NCBI RefSeq assembly: GCF_014854695.1
Contig: NZ_CP027557.1
Coordinates: 4,752,891 to 4,816,890, forward strand
DNA length: 64,000 bases
DNA from: Rhodococcus rhodochrous
Lineage (GTDB): Bacteria > Actinomycetota > Actinomycetes > Mycobacteriales > Mycobacteriaceae
Reading direction: 5' to 3'
Shown here: one piece after another, positions 42,593-52,113 of the stretch
Layout of the letters: every line of letters starts with the position of its first letter
How positions within the stretch are numbered: the first letter of the stretch is position 1
Notes under the pieces: generated by a model
Databases searched by the model: none
Told to the model about the DNA's origin: nothing
Seen by the model: the letters and a program-made list of their open reading frames with translations, nothing else
Program-made: the position numbers and the translations under genes

Positions 42593-44164
42593 TCAGTCCT
42601 CGATCCAGATCTCCTCGGGGCGAAGCGATCCGAGGGTGTACATCTCGATGCCCTGCACGTCGGGTGAGGCCATCAGCGAGGGCGCCGCGGCGATGTAGAA
42701 GATCGCCGGAGTGAGCTCGACGATCCGCTGCTCGGCCTCCGCGTAGACGTCCTTGCGTTCGTCCGTCGACTCCGAGAGACGACCCCGATCGAGTGCCGCG
42801 TCGAGTTCGGGATCCGCAACACCGGTGAAGTTGCCCGGCGACCTGCTGTGGAATGCCGTCCACAGTGTGTAGTCGGGATCCTGCACGGCGGCGGAGGACA
42901 CCATCATGTCGAAGTCGCGGGCATTCGATCGGGCCGTGACCTGGGCGTAGTCGAGCACCTCGACCTGCACGTCGACATTGTCGAAGGCGCTCAGCTGTGC
43001 CTGGATGGTCTCGCCCGTGGTCCGCGTGTCGGTCGTCGGGTACGACAGGAAGGTGAAGGAGACGGGCTTGCCCTCGGCCGAGAGTTCGTCGAACAACTTC
43101 TGGGCCTCCTCGGCATTCGCCGTCGGCCACTCCACGTCTGTGTAGAGCGGTGAACCCTCGGCGAACAGCGAGGTCGGCACGACACCGTCGCCGTTGTAGA
43201 CCACGCTGTTGAGACCGTCGAGATCGAGCGCCAGAGCCACCGCACGTCGTGCACGTTCGTCGTCGAAGGGTGCGCGCCGGAGGTTCAGGGCGAGGGTCTG
43301 GCCTCCTCCGACCTCGGTCACCACGGTCTGCAGGCCGGCGGCGTCCGCCTTGGCGAGATTCGACCAGTTCGCCTCCAGCGAGAGGTCCGCGGCCCCGGTC
43401 GTGACAGCATTGATCCGCTGGGGTCCGTCCGATACACCGCGCACGACCAGCCGATCGAGATACGGCTTCGGGGCGTCCCAGTAGTCCGGGTTCTTCTCGA
43501 AGGTCATCTCGGCCTGACGGGTCCAGTTCACCAACGTGAACGGTCCGGCGCCGACCGGATTCGCGTCGAACTCGGCCTGTCCCTTCTGCAACGCGGTGGG
43601 CGAGGCGATCCAGTTGAGCGCGTTGGCGATCACGCCCTGCGCGAAGTGCGGATTGGGTTCGGCGAGTGTGATCTTCAGAGTTCCGGGATCGACCACCTCG
43701 TAACCGGTGATCTGCGCGGCCTGCCGGATGCCGCTCGAGCCGGTCGCCGGGTCGGCGATGCGCCTCCAGTTGAACTCCACCGCGGCCGCGTCGAAAGGTG
43801 TTCCGTCGGTGAAGGTCACGTCCGGTCGCAACGTGAGGGTGAACGTGCGACCCCCGTCGTCGGTCGTGAACCCCGTGGCGAGTCCGTACTCGACCTCGAG
43901 CGTCGTCGGGTCGTTGGTCATCAACGTCCCGTACAACGCGTTGCCCACGATCGGGTGGTGAGCCCAGGTATTGGACAACCCTCCCGGGTCGAGGGTGCGG
44001 GGCTCGCTCAGCTGGAGTGCGACGAGTTCACCGCCCGCGACGGGATCGCCCGCCGCGGTGGTCTCACTCGCGTCTGCGGTGTCGCCACCGCCGCAACCGG
44101 ACAGCAGGAGAACGCCGGCACAGGCCGACGCGAATCCCCTGGCGAGGTATCTCTTTCCGAACAT
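42593..44164 (-). CDS. ABC transporter substrate-binding lipoprotein, peptide/nickel family 5 (first copy)
   Basis: A 523-residue family 5 solute-binding protein (DppA/OppA type). The signal peptide ends in a lipobox LLSGC, so it is anchored outside the membrane. The mature part starts with a Thr/Ala/Asp-rich linker, then GGELVALQLSEPRTLDPG and the family region GTPFDAAAVEFNWRRI. It is a close paralogue of the second copy at 47176, with long identical blocks such as GAGPFTLVNWTRQ and YWDAPKPYLD. Hairpins on both sides (42552, 44199) suggest its own transcript. GAAAGG precedes the ATG. Confidence 0.92.
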   Translation of the reverse strand: MFGKRYLARGFASACAGVLLLSGCGGGDTADASETTAAGDPVAGGELVALQLSEPRTLDPGGLSNTWAHHPIVGNALYGTLMTNDPTTLEVEYGLATGFTTDDGGRTFTLTLRPDVTFTDGTPFDAAAVEFNWRRIADPATGSSGIRQAAQITGYEVVDPGTLKITLAEPNPHFAQGVIANALNWIASPTALQKGQAEFDANPVGAGPFTLVNWTRQAEMTFEKNPDYWDAPKPYLDRLVVRGVSDGPQRINAVTTGAADLSLEANWSNLAKADAAGLQTVVTEVGGGQTLALNLRRAPFDDERARRAVALALDLDGLNSVVYNGDGVVPTSLFAEGSPLYTDVEWPTANAEEAQKLFDELSAEGKPVSFTFLSYPTTDTRTTGETIQAQLSAFDNVDVQVEVLDYAQVTARSNARDFDMMVSSAAVQDPDYTLWTAFHSRSPGNFTGVADPELDAALDRGRLSESTDERKDVYAEAEQRIVELTPAIFYIAAAPSLMASPDVQGIEMYTLGSLRPEEIWIED

Positions 44165-44198
44165 GCGTCACCTTTCGAACACCGACCCGGATACGGAC

Positions 44199-44230
44199 CG
44201 GCCCTGCAGCACACAGGTACTGCAGGGCCG
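44199..44230 (-). terminator. Hairpin after the SDR gene of the transport cluster
   Basis: A perfect 11-base stem (CGGCCCTGCAG/CTGCAGGGCCG) with a 10-base loop begins 11 bases after the SDR stop and ends 34 bases before the binding-protein start. It probably ends or weakens the ABC operon transcript. Confidence 0.75.
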
Positions 44231-44241
44231 AGAAAGGAAGA

Positions 44242-45078
44242 TCAGGAGGAACGTGTTGCCGCGGCGAAGGAGGCCTGGCGGGCGGCGGCTTCCCGGACCG
44301 CTTCACTGCGGGTCATGGATGTCATCTCCCGCCACGCCTGTTGCAGTTGTTCACCCACAAGATGGGTCGGCCCGTCGGCCATATTGTCGAGCGCCTCGGC
44401 GACGACGGACGCGGGTGTCGCAAGGCCCGGAACGTCCGCGTCGAGGCTGTCGATCGCGCCGCGGGCGAAGAGGAGTCGACGTAGTGCCGGGGTGTCGGTA
44501 CGGCCCACCACGAGGGACAGGACGTCGACACCGTGAGGCTTCAACTCGGCCCACAGACCTTCGGCCATCACCATGTCGAACGCCTTGGAGGCACCGTAGG
44601 CCACCATGTTCGCCCCACCGCGCAAGCCCGCGGCGGACGACATGAGGATCAGCGCACCCCTTCCTCGTTCGACCATGCCGTGGGCGAAGTGATGGCAGAC
44701 GCGCATGTTCGTGATGCAGTTGCGCTGAACGAGTCCGACGGCAGTCTCGACCGGATTGTCCAGGAAAGGCCGGAAATTCGGATCTGCGCCCGCGCAGTAC
44801 ACGACGGTGCCGATCTCGAGATCGGCCGTACCTTCGGTGATGATCTCCATGGCGTCGGGAGCGGACAGATCGACCGCCAGGATCCTCGTCTCCACGTCGC
44901 CACGCGAACGGATCTCGGCGGCGACCTCCTCGAGCGCCTCGGGCCGGCGGGAGAGCAGGACGACGTTCAGACCGCGCGCCGCGAACGTCCGCGCGAACTC
45001 TGCGCCCACCCCCTCCGATGCCCCGAGGATCAGCGCCCACGGCCCGTATCGATCGGCGAACTCTGCAGAATCGGTCAT
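44242..45078 (-). CDS. Short-chain dehydrogenase/reductase
   Basis: A 278-residue SDR. It has the cofactor motif GASEGVGAEFA, the NAG-type motif as YCAGAD, the catalytic Ser in LMSSAAG, and the YGASK Tyr/Lys pair. The layout resembles the KR-like SDRs that act on hydrophobic alcohols. I start at the ATG at 45078, because the upstream extension is proline-rich and does not fit. It is the last gene of the ABC importer operon, 19 bases after the second ATPase, so it probably acts on the imported compound. Confidence 0.87.
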   Translation of the reverse strand: MTDSAEFADRYGPWALILGASEGVGAEFARTFAARGLNVVLLSRRPEALEEVAAEIRSRGDVETRILAVDLSAPDAMEIITEGTADLEIGTVVYCAGADPNFRPFLDNPVETAVGLVQRNCITNMRVCHHFAHGMVERGRGALILMSSAAGLRGGANMVAYGASKAFDMVMAEGLWAELKPHGVDVLSLVVGRTDTPALRRLLFARGAIDSLDADVPGLATPASVVAEALDNMADGPTHLVGEQLQQAWREMTSMTRSEAVREAAARQASFAAATRSS

Positions 45079-45097
45079 CGAATGATCCTTCTGTCGG

Positions 45098-46135
45098 TCA
45101 GGCGTCCGCACCGGCACCGACTGCGGCGGGTTCGGGAAGATCACGTCCGGTCACGGACGGGAGTGGGAAATGGCAGGCCGCGTACTGGCCCGGACGGACC
45201 TCACGCATCTCGGGTTCCTCTTCGGCACAACGGTCCTGGGCCATCGGGCAGCGGGTGCGGAACCGGCAACCCGTGGGGGGCGCGAGCGGCGACGGCACGT
45301 CGCCGGCCAAGGGTGGTCCGGCGAATCCCTTCTCCGGGTCGGTCAGCGGCACCGAATCGAGCAGCGCGCGCGTGTAGGGATGCGCCGGGTCGTCGTACAT
45401 CTCGATGGAGTCACCGAATTCGCAGACCTTGCCCAGGTACATGACCATGACCTTGTCGCTCACCGTGCGCACCACGCCGAGATCGTGGGCGATGAACACG
45501 ACGGTGAGGTCGAACTCCGCCTTGAGTTCCTCGATCAGGTTGAGGATCTGGGCCTGCACCGACACGTCGAGTGCCGAGACCGGTTCGTCGCAGATGAGCA
45601 GCCGGGGATTCAGGGCGAGCGCCCGCGCGATGGCGACGCGCTGCGCCTGGCCACCCGAGAGCTGGCGGGGCAACATGCCGGCGAAGCGCTCGCCGGGCAG
45701 ACCGACCTGTTCGAGGACCGACACCGATGTCGTCGCCCGTTCCTTCGCAGGTGTTTTCGCGACCGTCAGGCCCTCGACGACGATGTCGGCGACCGACCGG
45801 CGCGGATTGAGCGAGGCGACCGGGTCCTGGAAGATCATCTGCATGTCGCGCCGGAGCGAGCGCATCCGGTTCTCGTTCGCCTGCTCGATCCACTCGTCGC
45901 CGAACCGGATACGGCCCGAGGTGATGCGGTCCAGGCGCAGCACCGCACGACCGGTGGTCGACTTGCCGCACCCGGATTCGCCGACGATGCCGAGGGTTTC
46001 ACCGGGCAGGACGTCGAAGCTGATCTTCGAAACCGCCTGCACCGTACCGTTGTCGGTGGGGTACTCGACGACGAGGTCCTGCACGCTGAGCAGGGCCTCG
46101 TCGCCGCGCAGATGGGTGGCACCACTACCGGCCAT
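45098..46135 (-). CDS. ABC transporter ATP-binding protein, DppF/OppF type
   Basis: A 345-residue ATPase of the peptide-type importer. Walker A GESGCGKST, Q-loop MIFQDP, signature LSGGQAQR, Walker B LLICDEP, and the C-terminal oligopeptide extension with clustered cysteines (GCRFRTRCPMAQDRC) that marks this family. I start at the ATG at 46135, because GGAGG lies eight bases before it; a GTG at 46144 has no spaced ribosome site. It overlaps the end of the DppD-type gene, so the two ATPases are made together and probably form a heterodimer. Confidence 0.93.
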   Translation of the reverse strand: MAGSGATHLRGDEALLSVQDLVVEYPTDNGTVQAVSKISFDVLPGETLGIVGESGCGKSTTGRAVLRLDRITSGRIRFGDEWIEQANENRMRSLRRDMQMIFQDPVASLNPRRSVADIVVEGLTVAKTPAKERATTSVSVLEQVGLPGERFAGMLPRQLSGGQAQRVAIARALALNPRLLICDEPVSALDVSVQAQILNLIEELKAEFDLTVVFIAHDLGVVRTVSDKVMVMYLGKVCEFGDSIEMYDDPAHPYTRALLDSVPLTDPEKGFAGPPLAGDVPSPLAPPTGCRFRTRCPMAQDRCAEEEPEMREVRPGQYAACHFPLPSVTGRDLPEPAAVGAGADA

Positions 46136-47138
46136 GGGATTCACCTCCGGAAACGGCCCCGACCGGAACGGTCACCGGGCTCAGACACGCAACGTGATGA
46201 TCGACGCCCACCGATTCGAGCGGGGGCGGCGTGGTGTGGCATTCGTCCGACGCGTGGCTGCAGCGCGGCGCGAACCGGCAACCGTCCGGTGGCGACGTCG
46301 GGTCGGGCAGCGACCCGCCGATCACCCGCAGCGGTGCGTGCCGCACATGATCGATCGTCGGGGTCGCCCCGAGCAGGGCGTGGGTGTAGCGGTGCATCGG
46401 CTGCTCGAACACCTCACGGGTGGAACCGACCTCGGCGAGCCGCCCCGCGTACATCACCGACACCCGGTCGGTGCGACCGGCGACCACCGCGAGGTCGTGA
46501 CTGATGAGCATCATCGACATGCCCCGGTCGCGCTGGACGCGCCGCAGCAGGTCGAGGATCTGACGTTGGATCGTCACGTCCAGGGCGGTGGTCGGTTCGT
46601 CGGCGATGAGCAGATCCGGTTCGCACGCCAGCGCGATCGCGATCATCACGCGCTGGCGCATGCCACCGGACATCTCGTGGGGGTAGTTACGGAGGCGTCG
46701 TTCCGGGTCGGGGACGCCCACCTCCTCGAGGAGCTTCAGGGCCCGGGTGTGTGCCTCGGACCTGCTGACGCCGAGGTGCTTCCGCATCCCCTCGGTGAGC
46801 TGGCGCTCGACCCGGACTACCGGGTTGAGCGACCGGCCCGGATCCTGGAAGACCATCGCGATCTGCTTGCCCCAGATCTCGCGCTTCTCCTTCTTGGTCA
46901 GGGCCAGCAGGTCGCGGCCCTGGAAGGTCACCGATCCGGACCGGCCCGAGCGGGGCGGCATGAGCCCCATGATCGCCCGGGCCATCACCGACTTTCCGGA
47001 GCCCGACTCGCCGACGATACCCAGCGCCTGTCCGGAGTCCAGATCGAGCGACACGTCGTCCACTGCGCGGACGGTGCCTCGTGGCGTGCCGATGTAGGCA
47101 CGGAGATTTCTCACTTCGAGAATGGGCTGAGTGGTCAC
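46125..47138 (-). CDS. ABC transporter ATP-binding protein, DppD/OppD type
   Basis: A 337-residue ATPase, partner of the DppF-type protein. Walker [11 protein letters not shown]-loop [12 protein letters not shown], signature MSGGMRQR (instead of LSGGQ, usual for this subunit), Walker [13 protein letters not shown], and a C-terminal Cys-containing extension ([15 protein letters not shown]). It starts at a GTG at 47138 behind GGAAGGGA. Genes run permease, permease, binding protein, this ATPase, DppF, SDR. Confidence 0.93.
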   Translation of the reverse strand: MTTQPILEVRNLRAYIGTPRGTVRAVDDVSLDLDSGQALGIVGESGSGKSVMARAIMGLMPPRSGRSGSVTFQGRDLLALTKKEKREIWGKQIAMVFQDPGRSLNPVVRVERQLTEGMRKHLGVSRSEAHTRALKLLEEVGVPDPERRLRNYPHEMSGGMRQRVMIAIALACEPDLLIADEPTTALDVTIQRQILDLLRRVQRDRGMSMMLISHDLAVVAGRTDRVSVMYAGRLAEVGSTREVFEQPMHRYTHALLGATPTIDHVRHAPLRVIGGSLPDPTSPPDGCRFAPRCSHASDECHTTPPPLESVGVDHHVACLSPVTVPVGAVSGGESHGR

Positions 47139-47175
47139 GGCGAGCCGGTCCCTTCCGTCTTGTCGGCTGTATCGG

Positions 47176-48756
47176 CTAGTTGTTGCTGAGCCAGAATTCG
47201 GCCGGCATCGGCGATCCGAGGGTGTAGAGCTGCACACCCTGCAGATCCTTCGAATAGGCGACCGACGGGGTGGCCCGGACGTACCAGAGACCCACCACCT
47301 GATCGGCCAGGCGCTGCTGGACGACGTCGTACGCTTCCTTGCGTTCCTCGACGGTCGCGCCGAACCGGCCGCGCTCGAGAGCTGCGTCGAGCTCGGGATC
47401 GCTGATGCCGGTGAAGTTGCCGGTCGACGTGGAGTCGAACGCGATCGAGAGCGGGAAGTCGGGGTCCTGCGTGATCGCCGAGGAAATGATCATGTCGAAG
47501 TCGCGCGCACCCGCCCGCGCCGTGAGCGTCGGGTAGTCGAGCACCTCGACCTGCATATCCACATTCTCGAATGCTCCGAGCTGGGCCTGGATGGCTTCGC
47601 CGAGAGAGCGCGCCTCCGCTGTCGGGTAGGCCAGGTAGGTGAACGAGACGGGCTTGCCTTCGGCAGCGAGTTCGTCGAACAGCTTCTGTGCTTCCTCGGT
47701 ATTCGTCTCGGAGAGCGGGATGTCGGCGTAATAAGGCGAATCCTCGGGGAAGAAGGTGCGGGGTATTTCGCCCTCGCCGTTGTACACCACGGTGTTCGCG
47801 GCATCGAGATCGACAGCGAGCGACACGGCGCGACGTGCCCGCTCATCGTCGAAGGGAGCCCTGCGGAAGTTCATCGCGGCGAACTGTCCACCGCCGGTCG
47901 ATGTCACCTGGGTGGCGAGGCCCGCAGATTCGGCACGCTCGAGGCTGGTCCAGCTCGATTCCATCGACAGGTCCGCGGCCCCCGTCGTGGCTGCGTTCAG
48001 TCGCTGGTTGTAGTCGGCCACCGTCCGGATCGTGAGTTCGTCGAGGTAGGGCTTCGGCGCGTCCCAGTACGATTCGTTCTTCTCGAGTCGGATCGAGTCC
48101 TGACGGGTCCAGTTCACGAGCGTGAACGGCCCTGCACCGATGGGGTTCTCGTCGAACACCTGCTGTCCCTGTTCGAGGGCTGCCGGCGAGGCGATCCAGT
48201 TCAGTGCACCGGCCACGATGGCCTGGGCGAACTGCGGGTTGGGCTCGACCATCGTCACGCGCAGGGTGGTCGGGTCGACGACCTCGGTGGACTCGATCTG
48301 TGACGCCTGACGGATCGTCGTCGAGGCGAGCGCGGGGTCCTTGAGGCGGTCCCAGTTGAACTTCACCGCTGCGGCGTCGAGGGGTGTGCCGTCGCTGAAC
48401 TTCAGGTCGGGCTGCAGTGCGAGCGTGAACGTCTTCCCGTCGTCCTCGGTCGAGAAGTCCGTCGCCATACGGTATTCGACGTCGAAGGTGTCGTTGTTCG
48501 TGATGATCAGCTCGCCGTAGAGAGCGTTGCCCAGCACCGGCTGATGGGCCCACGTGTTGGACAGCGCGGCCGGATCGAGCGAACGCGGCTCACCTGCCTG
48601 GAGGACGGTGGCGGAACCACCCGCCACGGGATCGCCGGCCGCCGCGGTGTCCTGGGCCGAGGCGGTGTCGGAACCGCTCGATCCGCAGGCCCCCAGGACC
48701 AGTACGGCGGAACAGGCCACGGCGACCGCCGCGAACATTCTTCTACGTCGAATCAT
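47176..48756 (-). CDS. ABC transporter substrate-binding lipoprotein, peptide/nickel family 5 (second copy)
   Basis: A 526-residue family 5 binding protein within the importer operon, between the permeases and ATPases. Signal peptide with lipobox VLGAC. It shares most of its length with the copy at 42593, including GTPLDAAAVKFNW, GAGPFTLVNWTRQ and LGSP near the end, and differs mostly in the pocket-lining middle (YNQRLNAATTGAADLSMESSW). One transporter with two such proteins probably takes up two related ligands. These proteins bind peptides, glutathione, metals or other small molecules, so the ligand need not be a peptide. Confidence 0.93.
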   Translation of the reverse strand: MIRRRRMFAAVAVACSAVLVLGACGSSGSDTASAQDTAAAGDPVAGGSATVLQAGEPRSLDPAALSNTWAHQPVLGNALYGELIITNNDTFDVEYRMATDFSTEDDGKTFTLALQPDLKFSDGTPLDAAAVKFNWDRLKDPALASTTIRQASQIESTEVVDPTTLRVTMVEPNPQFAQAIVAGALNWIASPAALEQGQQVFDENPIGAGPFTLVNWTRQDSIRLEKNESYWDAPKPYLDELTIRTVADYNQRLNAATTGAADLSMESSWTSLERAESAGLATQVTSTGGGQFAAMNFRRAPFDDERARRAVSLAVDLDAANTVVYNGEGEIPRTFFPEDSPYYADIPLSETNTEEAQKLFDELAAEGKPVSFTYLAYPTAEARSLGEAIQAQLGAFENVDMQVEVLDYPTLTARAGARDFDMIISSAITQDPDFPLSIAFDSTSTGNFTGISDPELDAALERGRFGATVEERKEAYDVVQQRLADQVVGLWYVRATPSVAYSKDLQGVQLYTLGSPMPAEFWLSNN

Positions 48757-48804
48757 TGTCGACCTTTCATCGGGAAGTTCTGAGTACGAGCGCTTTCGGG
48801 GCGT

Positions 48805-49707
48805 TCAGTCGTGCAGGGTGCGGTCGTACTTGGTGCGGAGGTGGTCGCCCACCTGATTGAGGGCGAACACCGTGAAGAAGATGACGAGTGCCGGTACGAA
48901 CACCAGGTGCGGCGACGTGGCGATGGCGTCCTTGCCGTCGTTGATCATTCCGCCCCAGCTGGGCTGCGGCGGCGGGATGCCCAGGCCGAGGAAGCTCAAC
49001 GATCCCTCCGCGACGATGAGCGCCGCGATCACGATGGGCATGTACGACGCGAGGGGCGCGAGAACGTTGGGCATGATCTCCCGGAACAGGATCCGCCCGC
49101 TGCCGGCACCCATGTTCTTCGCCGCCCTCACGAATTCACGCGACGACCACGCGAGGGTGTTCGCACGCGCGAGGCGGATGAACGACGGGATCGCCAGCAG
49201 GCCGAGACCGAAGAGGATGGTCCGCACGCTCGGGGTGAGGATCGAGGCGAGGGCCAGGAGCAGGATCAGCGGCGGGAAGGCGAGCATCGCGTCGGCCAGC
49301 AGCGAGATCACGGCGTCGACGCGCTTGCCGAAGTAGCCGGCGAGCATGCCGAAGAACGATCCGATCAGGAAGCCGACGAGACCGGCGACGGCGCCGATGA
49401 CGAGGGAGACCTGCGCACCGTAGACGACGCGGGACAGGATCGACCTGCCGAGGGTGTCGGTTCCCAGGAAAGTGTCGAGGGAGTCGAGATTCGGTGGGGT
49501 CCGTGGAGGTCCGATCGGAATGTTGTACGGCGCCATCGGAAGGACGCTTGCGAAGATCGCGGCACCGATGATGAGAACCAGCCACACGATCGACAGGTAG
49601 ACCAGCACCGAACGGGTCTTCTTGGCGGCGGGTACCTTCGGTAGATCCTGGGCGGCCGACTCGACCCGCTGTGCGTCGTCCTTCTTCTCGAGCGCGACCT
49701 GCGTCAT
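48805..49707 (-). CDS. ABC transporter permease, DppC/OppC type
   Basis: A 300-residue inner-membrane permease. A charged N-terminal tail precedes the first transmembrane helix at about residues 34-55; five more follow. The EAA-type loop that contacts the ATPase reads EFVRAAKNMGAGSGRILFREIMPNV in two parts, and HLLGTD-like DTFLGTDTLGRSILSR near residue 90 is the usual DppC signature. It overlaps the DppB-type stop by an ATGA. Confidence 0.93.
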   Translation of the reverse strand: MTQVALEKKDDAQRVESAAQDLPKVPAAKKTRSVLVYLSIVWLVLIIGAAIFASVLPMAPYNIPIGPPRTPPNLDSLDTFLGTDTLGRSILSRVVYGAQVSLVIGAVAGLVGFLIGSFFGMLAGYFGKRVDAVISLLADAMLAFPPLILLLALASILTPSVRTILFGLGLLAIPSFIRLARANTLAWSSREFVRAAKNMGAGSGRILFREIMPNVLAPLASYMPIVIAALIVAEGSLSFLGLGIPPPQPSWGGMINDGKDAIATSPHLVFVPALVIFFTVFALNQVGDHLRTKYDRTLHD

Positions 49708-50666
49708 GCTCCGACCACCTTCCTGACCCGCGGGTCGACGACTTGGTAGCTGAGGTCGACGAGGGTGTTGATGCCCACGTAGACGACGGCGATGAAGGCC
49801 ACGACCCCCTGCACCATGATCACGTCGCGCGAGGTGATGGAGGAGGCGACGAGCTGGCCCAGACCCGGTAGGCCGAACAGGGTCTCGACGATCACCGTGC
49901 CGCCGATGAGGCGGCCGAGGTTGATGCCGGCGACGGTGATGAGGGAGAACGACGAGGGCCTCAGTGCGTGCCGGAACATCACGTACCAGGAGGGCATCCC
50001 CTTGGCCCGGGCCGCGGCGATGAAATCCTCGCGCAGCGTGCCCATGAGGTCGGTACGGAGCAGGCGGTGGAAGGCCGCGATCTCGGTGAGCGCGATGGCG
50101 AGTGCCGGAAGCATCGCGCTGCGCAGATTGTCGCCGAGACCTTCTCCGATCCGGGACCAGCCCATCACCGGGAAGATCTGGAGCTTGATCGCGAGGAAGT
50201 AGATCAGGACGGGGCCGGCGATGAAGGCGGGCACCGAGAGGAAGACGGCCGACAGGGCGTTCATGCCGCGGTCGACGGCGCTACCCGGGCGGGACGCGGA
50301 GATCACCCCCATGACCAGTGCGACCACCAGTGCGATGAGCAGACCCATCGCGGCGAGCTGCAGCGTGACCGGCAGTCGTTCTGCGATCGCCTCGCTCACG
50401 GATTGACCTGTCAGCGGCGAGGTTCCGAGATCGCCGCGGACTGCGTCGGACAACCACCCGAAGTACTGGCTCCAGAAGGGCGCATCGAGGCCGAGCTTCG
50501 CGTTCAGTTCGGCGACCGCCTGGGGAGTTGCGTTCTCCCCCAGGATGACCTGGGCGACGGAGCCGGGCGCGAGACCGAGCAGGCCGACGACCGCGATGGT
50601 CACCAGCAGGACCACCAGCAGGCTGCGGCCCACCTTCTTCGAAACTGTGAGAAACATCCGACTCAA
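49704..50666 (-). CDS. ABC transporter permease, DppB/OppB type
   Basis: A 320-residue permease, first gene of the importer operon. It has the N-terminal helix, then VILGENATPQAVAELNAKLG and FGWLSDAVRGDLGTSPLTGQ, as in DppB proteins, and an EAA loop DFIAAARAKGMPSWYVMFRHA. Six transmembrane helices are expected. The 283 bases upstream include an AT-rich stretch with a 20-base palindrome that probably controls the operon. Confidence 0.93.
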   Translation of the reverse strand: MSRMFLTVSKKVGRSLLVVLLVTIAVVGLLGLAPGSVAQVILGENATPQAVAELNAKLGLDAPFWSQYFGWLSDAVRGDLGTSPLTGQSVSEAIAERLPVTLQLAAMGLLIALVVALVMGVISASRPGSAVDRGMNALSAVFLSVPAFIAGPVLIYFLAIKLQIFPVMGWSRIGEGLGDNLRSAMLPALAIALTEIAAFHRLLRTDLMGTLREDFIAAARAKGMPSWYVMFRHALRPSSFSLITVAGINLGRLIGGTVIVETLFGLPGLGQLVASSITSRDVIMVQGVVAFIAVVYVGINTLVDLSYQVVDPRVRKVVGA

Positions 50667-50820
50667 CTTTCGTCGTACTACCGAGGCCGTGGATCACGGC
50701 GACGCAGAACACGAGCAGAGTGCACTACCTGTGATGCCCCACACATTAGAGCCTGTCTGCGGCCGCGGCAATATGGATTACAGAAAAGACGAATGGAGTT
50801 TCTAATTATTCAGAACGGCA

Positions 50821-50840
50821 ATCTTGCAGTGCTGCAAGAT
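50821..50840. promoter_or_regulatory. 20-base palindrome upstream of the ABC importer operon
   Basis: Two nine-base arms, ATCTTGCAG and CTGCAAGAT, flank TG. It lies 155 bases before the DppB-type start in an AT-rich stretch (50770-50870) that stands out from the GC-rich surroundings. A GntR-, LacI- or TetR-type repressor site is the likely meaning. Confidence 0.55.
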
Positions 50841-50886
50841 ATTCGAGATATGAGACGGAAAGATGTGCCGGGCCGGCTCGTATGCA

Positions 50887-50929
50887 CGGCGAGGACCCGT
50901 GCACCGAACAGGTGCACGGGTCCTCGCCG
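50887..50929 (-). terminator. Strong hairpin terminator after the thiolase gene
   Basis: A perfect 19-base stem with a GAACA loop lies 20 bases after the thiolase stop on the minus strand. It separates the catabolic operon from the ABC importer operon. There is no T-run, but the stem is among the longest in the window. Confidence 0.85.
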
Positions 50930-50949
50930 AACAGCGATGCCGGGTGGAG

Positions 50950-52113
50950 TTACGGATCAGTCCCCGGGCCCTCCAGGATCGTCACGGCAGCAACGGCCGT
51001 CGGCCCTCCGACATTGTGCGCGAGACCTGTTCGCGCTCCGTCGACCTGATTGACCGCCTGTCCGCGGAGCTGCTCGAACAACTCCACGCACTGCGCGACA
51101 CCGGTCGCGCCCGGTGGATGCCCCTTCGTGTTCAGACCGCCGCTGGGATTGACCGGCAGCGACCCACCGACCTCGGTGACTCCCGCCTCGAGCAGCTTGA
51201 AACCCTCGAAGCGTTCGGCGAATCCGAGATCCTCGTAGCTGATGATCTCGATTCCGGTGAAGTAGTCGTGGATCTCGGCGACGTCGATGTCCCCCGGCGA
51301 CAGGCCCGCGATGCCGAACGCCTGTTTCGCCGCGCGCCGGGTCGCCGCGAAAGAGGTGAGATCGCGCTTGTGCTGGTGCATCACGGCGTCGAAACCCAGA
51401 CCGGTGCCGCGGATCCACACGGGCCTGTCGGTGTAACGGTCGACGACGTCGTCCGCCACCAGGATCAGGGCGGCCGCACCGTCGCTCTGCGGTGCGCAGT
51501 CGTAGACCCCGAAGGGGGTCACCACGGTATCGGCTGCGAGAACCTCCTCCACCGACAGCTCGAATCGGCGACACGCCTTGGGATTGTTCAACGCGTTGCG
51601 GTGGTTCTTCACCGCGACCATCGCCATGTGTTCACGGGTGGCCGGCGACTCGTACAGATAGCGGCGCATGTGCAGCGCGAAACCCGCCTGTGCGAGACCG
51701 AGGGGGAAATCCCACGCCATGTCGCGCGTCATGGATTCCCATTCCCAGAGCATGCCCTTCGAGGCCGTCTCCCGGAGTTTGTCGGCACCCATCACGAGTG
51801 CGACGTCGCACGCCCCCGATGCGATGCCGTAGACCGCGTTGCGGATCGCGTCGTGTCCGGTCGCGCAGGAGTTCTCGACTCGCGTCACCGGAACGTCGTG
51901 CAGCCCGAGGGTGTCGGCGAGGATCCCGGACGGGAAACCGTCCGTCGTCCCCATCGATCCGAACCACGCCGCGTCGATGTCCGACTTCCTCACGCCCTTG
52001 TCGACGCTCGCCGCGCAGTCGGCGAAGGCCATCGGAAGCAGGTCCCGGATGCCCAGAGCGAAATGTTCGGCGAAGGGTGTCATTCCTGCGCCGACGATCG
52101 CGACCTTTCTCAT
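50950..52113 (-). CDS. SCP-x-type thiolase / acetyl-CoA acetyltransferase
   Basis: A 387-residue thiolase of the lipid-transfer (SCP-x) type. The nucleophile is Cys83 in ENSCATGHDAI and the C-terminal base is His in NTKGHPPGATG, so it should be a true thiolase that cleaves 3-oxoacyl-CoA with free CoA. The protein ends without an SCP2 domain. Its ATG overlaps the stop of the HMG-CoA-synthase-like/DUF35 gene (52110-52113). Thiolases of this type often need a DUF35 partner, and the coupled upstream gene is an obvious candidate. Confidence 0.9.
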   Translation of the reverse strand: MRKVAIVGAGMTPFAEHFALGIRDLLPMAFADCAASVDKGVRKSDIDAAWFGSMGTTDGFPSGILADTLGLHDVPVTRVENSCATGHDAIRNAVYGIASGACDVALVMGADKLRETASKGMLWEWESMTRDMAWDFPLGLAQAGFALHMRRYLYESPATREHMAMVAVKNHRNALNNPKACRRFELSVEEVLAADTVVTPFGVYDCAPQSDGAAALILVADDVVDRYTDRPVWIRGTGLGFDAVMHQHKRDLTSFAATRRAAKQAFGIAGLSPGDIDVAEIHDYFTGIEIISYEDLGFAERFEGFKLLEAGVTEVGGSLPVNPSGGLNTKGHPPGATGVAQCVELFEQLRGQAVNQVDGARTGLAHNVGGPTAVAAVTILEGPGTDP

